Below the pieces are notes generated by a model that saw nothing but the letters and a program-made list of their open reading frames with translations, made no database searches and had not been told where the DNA came from. A program made the translations under genes and the position numbers. A stretch of DNA of 64,000 bases from Zoroaster sp. YZ-2022 (Eukaryota > Echinodermata > Asteroidea > Forcipulatida > Zoroasteridae), in NCBI GenBank assembly GCA_029582265.1, contig CM055831.1:21714682-21778681 (forward strand), written 5' to 3'. How positions within the stretch are numbered: the first letter of the stretch is position 1; the number at the start of each line of letters is the position of its first letter. Positions 55,701 through 64,000 of the stretch are shown piece after piece.

Positions 55701-56110
55701 TTTATGCAATATTAATATTGTTGATGATGCTAGCTGATGATACATGGTTCTAATATCCGTTTCGGTTTGCGGTAACAGTTTATCTCAACTAACGTGAAGG
55801 GCTGAGGTACAGGTTCAGAAAGACATTACAACTCGTATCTCAACCTTCATTAAGTGAAAGGTTCATTGTTTTATAAGTGTTAGTTGTTGTCTGTATCAAT
55901 CCAGAGTGGATTATATGGCTGACAAAGAAAGGAAATCATATTTTGTACAGTATTAATATTGTTGAAGCTGCAAGCTGTAGTTGAAGCTGTGTAAGAACAC
56001 AAACACGTTGTGGGTGGAGTGTTGATATCTTTGCGGTAACACCATTTTGTTCAAACTATCAATGCCCGAAGCTGGTACAGGTTCTGAATAGAACCCTTAT
56101 CGCACAACTC
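55640..56110. repeat. Local tandem duplication upstream of GPCR copy 1
   Basis: TATGGCTGACAAAGAAAGGA at 55914 matches CATGGCTGACGAAAGGAAGG at 55670. Both continue with TTTT..CA.TATTAATATTGTTGA and later a GGTACAGGTTC.GA block, an offset of about 245-280 bp. Confidence 0.55.
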
Positions 56111-56249
56111 ATATACAACTGTCGCTTCGTGAGATTATGGTTCACGGGGAAAGCCCAAATTTCGGGCAAACTCGTTTCTCAACTATCGCTAAGTGAGGGA
56201 ATGGAGTTCAGGGGAGAACCATGTGGACTTCACGGGGACTTCCGTTGAT

Positions 56250-58320
56250 ATAAAACTAAAAAGTTATCAACAATTATTGTTAAACATGTTAATGTGTTTA
56301 TTTAAGAATTTGTGTTTAATATAAATCATAGCAGTTGTGTGTATTATTAATAAACGTGTCAAATTGTTTAAAAAAGGTGTTACAGATTTTTCGTTTAACT
56401 TTACACGTTTGGGAAGTTAGGGAACACCAGTCCTTGGTACGGTGTACGGAAAGTATCTTGCCAAGGAAACACAGGTATGATCATAGTCAAGATTCGCCCA
56501 TAGTCTGACGACTCATGCATCCCACAACACAAGTATTATGATGTACTAGACCACTCGACCATGGTACCCAGCTTTTAAATTTTGTATGCGTGAAGGATTA
56601 TTTGTCTATGGACAGACATTATAACATCCTTTTCTTTCTTTCTTTATTTATTAATTTAACCTGGGGAGACTTGGTGGAACACCGTTTTCAAAAGCTGCGC
56701 AGGGGAGACAATACACATATTAATAAACATATCAATATAAAAAAACTATGGTAGAAGTAAATAAAGACAGTTAAACAGACAAAACATTGTACCAAAAAAC
56801 ACTCTATGCACGAGTGCCGCCAACTGGATTTGAGCAAAACTAACATAGTTTTCAATCATTAAAAAAGGGGCTGTGTAAATGTACTTTTTTGCATTTGTTA
56901 TTTAATGTTGACAAAACTACTTCTATAAACATTGAATGGTGAATTATATAATACTGGTGATTGGGTTTTATTATCAAACAGACTCTCCATTAACTTGTAA
57001 ACAAAATAAACATGATATAGTGTTTGGGGTATAAAACAACACACGTATCTGTAATCTTCCTGTAAATCATGTTTTGAAAATACCAAGTTTCCATGTTAAT
57101 AAAAATCTTTTCTTGGATCAACCAATTTTAATATTTTAAAATTAAAATTATCCCAAACACGGAGTTTTTGTCTCCTTGAAATTCTGCAAAAAGGGCTGTT
57201 CGTGTATAATTACCAAGGCAAAATATTTAGATTTACACAGGCCCCTCTGTTCCCTGAACGTTGATCAGTGGGGGACGGAGACAATGTCCCCTCCGCACTT
57301 TTTAGAGAGGGATAGTAATATCAAATGTCCCCACTTTTAGATAACACATACAAAAATAAAACTAAATGTGTTGGCCTATCCGGTTTCTAAACCATAATCT
57401 CGAACATGTGAGCCCTTTTACTTATTCACAGCAATGGGTTGGGTTAAATGACTATAGAACGCTCAACTGATGAAATTGAATGTATATTTTGCTGATTGAA
57501 TGATATAAAGAAGCATTCATTTTCAGAATAAGTGATTGGTTGAGTAGTAATTTGAAAAAAGTTTTAAATCCGCTGGGAAAACCTATAGTTTATATTGAAG
57601 CTTCATAGCCGTTCGGTGTTGTTGAGCTATTATTTTGTCCTGCTGGTTTACTCTTGAAAATATCATTTGAAACAGCTCTGCCCGCTTTACGCGTGTTAAA
57701 AACTCACATGATGGCGCTTTATTTAACTTAGTGGCAGGATTGGTCGTGAACTGAAGTTGGTCAAAATACACACGGTGGCGCTATTTCACTTTAGTTGCCG
57801 TGGGGGTGTGTGGAGGGATAAATAAACCCCAAAGTAGAATAAATTACATATTATTTGTTTCCCGTTTGGTCCCTTTACGTTGCTGTCAAATGGTTTTCTC
57901 AAAAATCATCAGATGTCCTACTCAAATTAAATTTAAGACCCAATATTTTGAAATATTATTTGAACTGGTAGGGTCTACAACGGTGCATGGAACGGCCAAA
58001 GCATTATACGTTGTGTACCGTCCCTTTAAAGATCCAAATGTACACTTTCGTTTGAGCAACCCCTGTTAGCTTCCTCTGCAATAAAACCCGTCTTTCTTCT
58101 TTTCTTATACCTTTTCTTCAGCACAGTTTTTTCTGGATTTATCATCCAGGTCCCCATATTTGCAAATCAAGCTCGTCAGTCCCAAGATAATTGTCTTTGA
58201 ATTTACGCGATATCTTGAATAATGACATGGACATTCTATTGTTTGGGCATTGAAATAAAGGATAACACACAAAACCGCATAATAAAACGAAAATAACGCT
58301 AAGGATACAACACGAAACAA
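56250..58320. other. AT-rich stretch without recognised features
   Basis: No ORF with domain-like content on either strand and no clear repeat ends. A few G/C-richer islands (57240-57310, 57700-57800) contain no supportable exon. Confidence 0.4.
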
Positions 58321-58324
58321 GAAA

Positions 58325-58640
58325 GGTGTAAAACTTGTAGCTTTGCATGGGTGAGGGAGATAAGTGAACTAATTGCCGGTGACACCATGAAATTCTCAAT
58401 TAAAGTAGTAATGGTGGTTCTTGAAAAGAACTGGAAATTCAAACCTCATTTCGATCAGTATGCTCTATTAGTCCTCAGGGAGAATGCCGGACTCTAGGAA
58501 ATGCTGCTGCTTAAGTAGGCTGCTGGAGGATTCGGTAGAGTTGGTGGGGAGGGCAAGGTTGCTGGCAGCTCTTTTCTTTACCTCCAGTTCTTTTCAGAAC
58601 TAATTGCTACTCAGTGAAGCCCCACATGAATAATCACCAC
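58325..58640 (-). mobile_element. Penelope-like terminal repeats in inverted arrangement
   Basis: The minus strand from 58500 has CTGAGGACTAATAGAGCATA, CTGATCGAAATGAGG, then GGTGTCACCGGCAATTAGTT and ATGCAAAGCTACAAG. The plus strand at 58570-58620 has CCAGTTCTTTTCAGAACTAA in the opposite orientation. Inverted and direct end repeats are normal for PLEs. The hammerhead-like core is mutated here. Confidence 0.65.
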
Positions 58641-59589
58641 AATGTCTTATAGAAAAAATGATGTTATATCCTTTTGATGCCCTGCTACGTAACCTTTTTT
58701 CCTATGACTCAGGTCACCTTTTTAACATCAAATTTCATAGGAGCTTCTGTCTGGTTCTGAGGGGCCATTCATTTACATCACCATTGTTTCCCATGCCATG
58801 TGTCCATGACCTTTTTGACCTATTTCCCCCCAAATTCAAAATAGGCTTCTGAGGTTCCACTAACGAAAATTGTCCTGTCAAGTTTCAAGACAATACATGA
58901 AATCTGCTCGAATTATCATGAGGACACAATTTCTTTTGGGTTAACCTGTATCCCCCATCAATTTCTTCTGTTGACCTGTATCCCCCATCAATTTCTTTAC
59001 TGTTGACTATTGTCCCCATCAATTTCAATTTGTCTTTTTTTGGGGTTCACTAGCAAAGGTATCTGTCGGAAGTTTTATGCCAATACATGAAGTGTGGCTC
59101 TCCAAATTACCCAGAGAACACCAAATGTGTGTTACACACGTACGCACCCCAGACGCCACGAGGGCAAGGCAAACGAATTATATCCTTTGGCTAGGCGGTG
59201 GGGGCCATAAAATACATCATGTATAATATTTACATACCTTTGTGTACCTTCTTCATTGGATCTGCGTTGCCTTGTCCTCAGTGAGACATACCACTGTGGG
59301 AAGTCGGAACCAGATTTTGCACACCATAAGTAATAGACATGGTGGCAGCCGTACACTGCGTCACACCATGGGATCGGACAACATCACAAAATAAATCATT
59401 GGATGCATTCATTCTCTGTTTTATTGCAAACACGTTTGTTACAGCAGACTTGTACTCGACACCTTTTTCCCCACGAGCACTCTAGAACAGCGTACAACTA
59501 AATGACAAACTCACGGAATAAGGACCACGATCGGACGTCCACTCACATCGACTGTATACTTATGCTGTTCTATAATATGGACATTCCTA

Positions 59590-60315
59590 CGGCGCCTCTG
59601 TTTTCTACGGCGCCTTTTTTTCAGCAGTGATTTTTTTCACGCGGCGACTTTTTTTTTTTACGCGACGACTTTTTTGTTTTGGGGCGGCGACTATTTTTAC
59701 GCGGCGACTTTTTTTTTGCGGCGGGTACATTTTAGGCGGCAATTTTTACGCGGCGACTTTTTTTATTGAGCGGCAATTTTTTTATGACGACTTTTGTTTT
59801 GGGCGGCGACTTTTTTCTTTTTACGCAGCGACTTCCCGGGGTTGTTAGTGTTTGGGGATTCCCCGTACAGGTTACTCACGCGCATGCGCTGATAATAGTG
59901 GCTACTTCACATTTGTATTCATTTCTGCATGGCAGCAAGATGGATTACACCTTTTTTGAATCATTTGGGTTTTCGACCAGAGACAATATCCTTATTATAA
60001 AATGCCTTGTGCGTCATTCATGACATCCAATACATTCGTTCGAATTACAATGCGGAAGTAGATCAGCTTTAAGCGCATACGCGTAGTAACCTGTGCAGGA
60101 AATCTAAAACATCAATGAGAATCACGGTGGCAATAAAAAAGTCGCTGCGTAAATCGCCGCCAGCGCGATCGCCGCGTAAAGCTAAAGTCGCCATAAAAAG
60201 TCGCCACCCGTAAAATCACTCTGTCGCCCAAAAGTCCTGCCAAAATAAAGTCGCCGTAAAAAGATACCGCGTAAAAAAAAGGCTCGCCGCCCCAAAATCG
60301 CCGCGGGGCGGCCCC
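59590..60315. mobile_element. Fold-back element with arms of GGCGACTTTTTTACGC-type repeats
   Basis: 59625-59845 consists of repeats close to GCGGCGACTTTTTTTT and TTTTACGCGGCGACTT. 60128-60310 consists of the inverse type (AAAAAGTCGCC, CGCGTAAA). The 280-bp centre (59850-60125) is unrelated. Arm-repeat-arm geometry suggests a foldback or MITE-type element. Confidence 0.6.
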
Positions 60316-60477
60316 CCCTTTGCATAACGGGTCTATGTCATTTACACAATGGTTTTGATGTTTGTCACATATTTTAAGCACGGCGCGCATATAGACCAAT
60401 ACAAAAATCTAAAGTAAAATATTCACAAAGCTTCACAAAAACAATAACTATCACCTGCAACATACCCAAACATTAGC

Positions 60478-60560
60478 TAACCCACCAGTTCTTTTCCCAG
60501 AACTATTTACACTACTCAAAAGGGGAAAATTTTCACATGGTGTCATCATGAAACGGTCTT
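60478..60560 (+). mobile_element. Penelope-like terminal fragment
   Basis: ACCAGTTCTTTTCCCAGAAC, TACACTACTCAAAAG and CACATGGTGTCATCATG resemble the end at 30625-30700. Confidence 0.55.
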
Positions 60561-61499
60561 TACTTAAACAATAGCTTGTTAGATGTTTCAATGCAATTTG
60601 GCCCTTACGCCAGGCCTACATTAGATTTAAAAACATCATAACATTACACAGAATTTTTACGTGGAGGGATGTGCTTACTGAAAAAGATCAAATCTTGTGG
60701 TTCATTTTAATTGAAATATCAATAAATCTATAGAAATAACCAATAATGCACATTAATGACGAAGCTATGTATAATGTCTAATGAAGCTACAGACGGTATG
60801 ACCAATGACATTAAATGTTTACAAGAGCCTAAAAGGTCAAAGTGCAGCGGGCATAAAATGCTTACACTGCATGGTGTATGACAAGCAACCATGCGATCCT
60901 GATATTTTCAAATATCAGCATAAACATTCTTAAATTTATTTACTTTTAACACTGATCTATGACAAGAAACCATAAAAATCACACTTTTTGCCCGGAAATT
61001 GCCGGTAAAACACGAGCGATACATCTTTAAATGACAGCTCTTCCTCAGACAGAAGTATTTTAAGTGATGTTTGATACCATCTCAATATTGACACAATTTA
61101 AGTTTTTTGATAAACGGTTTTTTTCCTAAAGAATTCAGATAGTAACTTTTCAAAATACAATTTTGGTTTTCTAAATAAAATAAAATCACTGGAATTGTTC
61201 TCAGAATAAATGATAAATGGCTCAACTTTACAAAGCAAGTTTTATGTAAAGCTGTGATCGTTTATAATTTTTGAGAAAATACCAATATTATACCTTTAAT
61301 GTGTTTACAATATTTGTATACAGTATGCCGAGGGGACATAAGTTAATACCCCTTGTTTCCGTTATCAATATAGAGATGAAGGGAGCAGAAACAATTTTCT
61401 GATCTCCTTATCACTGCTCCATTTCAGAAACTGAAAACGACCAAAACCATCAATATATTTTGGGGTTCATTCTTTGTTCTGTTGTGTCAAAATATTTAT

Positions 61500-62400
61500 C
61501 TTCTGCATTGTTAATTTAAGTCTTTTAATATTTCCAAAAGATGATAGGTTTCTGAATGTTTGTTTCATTCCAGCGTATATGATGAAATTCCACAAACTGT
61601 TGTTTATGGCTAGCCACACGAATAAAAATTCCAACCATGGCGGAATATTGTATCCGGATTAAGATCGCCATAAATCTGCAAAGGAAAAAATGGCAACCAA
61701 CCAACGGTGTATACCGTAACAATCACGCAGAACAGTTTGACGACTTTCCACTTCCAGCTTTACCGACGTTTTTACCTCCCCTGTGGGAGGGTTTGATAGT
61801 ACATTCACGGTGTTAATTTTCCTTGGCTTGAGTGTGGCTGGTGTGGATGAGTTTTATGTAGATACCGAAGCAATCGTCACGGGAGAAGAAACATGATGCA
61901 GAAGCGGGTCACGTCTATGGATAAAATTATCTTCGTTCTCCAACAAACACAAGACGGCGGCCTGATTGGCCGCCACACCACTGGTTGCACTGTGGCCATT
62001 ACTGCCGCTACAACAATGGTGAAACTTACCGTGGAACACGGTCTGTATGCGTCTCTCCCCGGTGGCAAGAGGGTTTGGGGTAGAGTAAAGAGTTTGGTTG
62101 TGCTATCAAACGATCGAATAGAAAAGAAATATGAGGTTAAAGGTTGAGATAAAAACCCAGAACAGCTACTATGAACCACATCGTGTGCATGGCCACATGG
62201 TATCAAATAACATCTATCCATAGCCGATATTGGGATATAAAAGATAGATTTGGTATCCTATTCCAAAGGTCTGAGCCAGGGCAGGGAGGACACTAACAAG
62301 CTTGGTCGAGCCGGGTGGGAACTTCCCGCATGCCTTCCACATAACAGCGAGGGTCAGTACGTTCACGCAGATGATAGCGGAGACTTGACACAGCTATGTA
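61500..62400 (-). pseudogene. Rhodopsin-type GPCR pseudogene, copy 2
   Basis: It is homologous along its length to 54780-55700. The clearest piece is TM6: KVVKLFCVIVTVYTVGWLPF (about 61765-61706), with W-L-P as in rhodopsin-type receptors, followed by IYGDLNPDTI. The TM7 region resembles copy 1 (AACAACAGTTTGTGGAAT, about 61610). A TM4-like SFTIVVAAVMATVQPVV lies at about 62020-61970. TM3 is disrupted by a deletion and stops (TMWPCTRCGS then stop). It lacks any long open frame. Confidence 0.7.
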
Positions 62401-62429
62401 CGCGGGGTCAGGAGCTGCCGATCAAAAGC

Positions 62430-64000
62430 CGAGCTTAGTCGGTCTGTAACCCGTCCGGCGATGACGGTAGCACCAGGAAAGTGTCGTTCCCTAACTGGTA
62501 ACATGACAAGTGAGTTTTCTCACACAAGGAACAATCAAAGAGTTTACACAAATCAAATTCTCCTCAAGTTGATGTCTTCACGAAAAATTTGTATCTATAC
62601 CGTCGTTTCTCTTTCGGATGTCCGCTCGCCTCCCATGAATATATATTCCCCTAAAATTAACATCGAACATCTTCTTCCAGTCAGTCATGGCAACCCCGGG
62701 CCTCTTTCTCTGTTAGATCGACCTGGATGCAACCAACTCAGTTTAAACCCGGGGTGAAATCAACGGGCACGGTTGACTTACCAACATGCAATCAATGTAG
62801 CCACTGAAGATCCGCACGAAGGATAGACTTGAGATCAAGTCGTGAATTTGGCCGTATTTGTCTGTGGGGATGCGTGCCGTTTTCATTATACCTCGATCCT
62901 ATCGTATTACACATACTTGCCATGTGCAGCAGTGAATTACCATAGTACGAGGTGCGTCCAAATCTAACGATTATCGCAAACCGGAGAAACAACCTGATTG
63001 CTCAATTTCCCCCAAATATAAAATATTCCTTAAATCTACTGCTACACACACGGATTGATAACATAATTATGTGTACACAATCGGATGGAAAATTCCAGAA
63101 GAGCTCCTGTATACACGTGTGTGGAGCTCTTCTCGAAGATTCCATTCATATTTAGGATATGTCAAGCCTACAGTGTGTTGTTAATTACGTTCAGTTTCTG
63201 TTGTAATACATACATTCTTTATCAGGAGATTTTGCAGTGTGTTGTAAAATGGTGAGTATTCTGAACGCATTTTTGGTGTTTCATGTATGATTAATTGAAA
63301 ATGTTGATCATTTGAAATTTCGTCATAAATAGTTGTAACCTGAGTTAATAATGGGAATCATCATTGGGCCCATCCCTTTCCGGCAACTCAAACGTAGGCG
63401 GGCTACGTTCTTCGAATATGAATAATCGATTCGTTATGTATTCCGAACTGTATATTCAATATGAAGCAATAGATCAATGATGCCCGTTATTGTAAGTAAC
63501 GGGTTGAAAGGCGATAGACGATCTTCTGATTAGCCGTAATGGCTCTCAATCACAATCAAGCGCGTTTGAAATATCACTTTTTATCTATACAGTTTCCGAC
63601 ATCTGAATTTCATAATTTATTTATTTCGTTAAACAACGATATTTTTCAAAATTCGTTCACTCTATCAATTATATTTTGTGGGTCTTCTTAATGAAACACG
63701 GAAGAATATATTTTTAAAATGGGTAAGATGCTTCTTGCAAAATGCTACAACCATTAATTAAAAATTAAACATCGGTACCAGTGATATCGATTTTGACGGG
63801 ATAATATTTGAAATAAAACCATCTTTTAGGGCTTATATAATGATGATGATGCGTGAGGCCTAGGGCAGGTTTCTTCAATTTCCCACGAAGAATGAAAAGA
63901 AACCAACCAGGGTGCGTGCAAAACTTTAAAATATTATGGTAAACATTAAGAGGTAAAAATGATTTCATTAATATTTGACGGCACAGAAGTTAACCGCCAA
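62430..64000. other. Stretch without recognised gene
   Basis: ORFs here have no domain-like content. The only structured item is the hairpin at 63083-63147. Confidence 0.4.
63083..63147. ncRNA. Candidate small-RNA-type hairpin (65 nt)
   Basis: 63083-63107 pairs with 63123-63147: of 25 positions 22 pair, including one G-U. The core is AGAAGAGCTCC with GGAGCTCTTCT, and the loop is 15 nt (63108-63122). The size is like a miRNA precursor, but a very short MITE or chance palindrome is possible. The strand cannot be decided. Confidence 0.3.

Noticed and set aside
59132..59356. Possible exon on the minus strand
   Set aside because: Short ORF without recognisable motif, no convincing splice frame partner, in a repeat-rich stretch.

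Overview
The window looks like genomic DNA from a marine deuterostome invertebrate, most likely an echinoderm or a close relative. The grounds are intron-rich SLC16-type transporter genes, remains of fast-evolving rhodopsin-type receptors, and a very dense mixture of tRNA-headed SINEs, Penelope-like elements, I-superfamily and CR1/L2-like LINEs, PIF/Harbinger, hAT and mariner-like elements and many short inverted-repeat elements. The taxon is inferred from repeat and gene style only; no species marker is visible.

Two host genes can be reconstructed completely at the coding level. Gene A (+, 140-10028, 4 coding exons, 450 codons) and gene B (-, 18159-37257, 4 coding exons, 426 codons) are paralogous monocarboxylate-transporter-like (SLC16/MCT) 12-TM proteins arranged tail to tail. 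They share three phase-1 introns at equivalent places and an exon 2 of exactly 144 nt, so they are an old duplicate pair. Gene A also carries a decayed second copy of exon 1 (about 6982-7195) inside its first intron.

Region by region: 1-10.0 kb is gene A, with a broken LINE and a broken Penelope-like element in intron 1. 10.0-18.1 kb is the intergenic space between the convergent genes (SINE, LINE fragment, long AT-rich stretch). 18.2-37.3 kb is gene B. Its 15.5-kb intron 2 holds a 22-bp minisatellite of about 158 units, a cluster of AGGTCA direct repeats, several SINEs and inverted-repeat elements, a Penelope end with a hammerhead-like motif, a palindromic mariner derivative and a Harbinger-like MITE. 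37.7-48.9 kb is one LINE (gag-like ORF1, APE endonuclease, reverse transcriptase, RNase H) split by a 5.9-kb PIF/Harbinger transposon, which is itself split by a smaller inverted-repeat element: a three-level nest. 49-52.5 kb holds hAT and retroelement-endonuclease remnants and a SINE. 52917-53416 is a 500-N gap. 53.5-62.4 kb holds two diverged copies of a rhodopsin-type GPCR pseudogene within a duplicated segment. 62.4-64 kb shows no gene but has a strong small hairpin.

The only genes that look functional are the two transporters. The rest is mobile DNA or its debris, nearly all with frameshifts, stops or truncations. The most unusual signals are: the inverted-repeat element whose end lies 6 nt inside the intron 3 donor of gene B, with a second copy beside the exon 2 acceptor; the 21-bp inverted repeat bracketing the LINE; the three-variant minisatellite beside a nuclear-receptor-type DR1 cluster; and the hammerhead-like core in the Penelope end.
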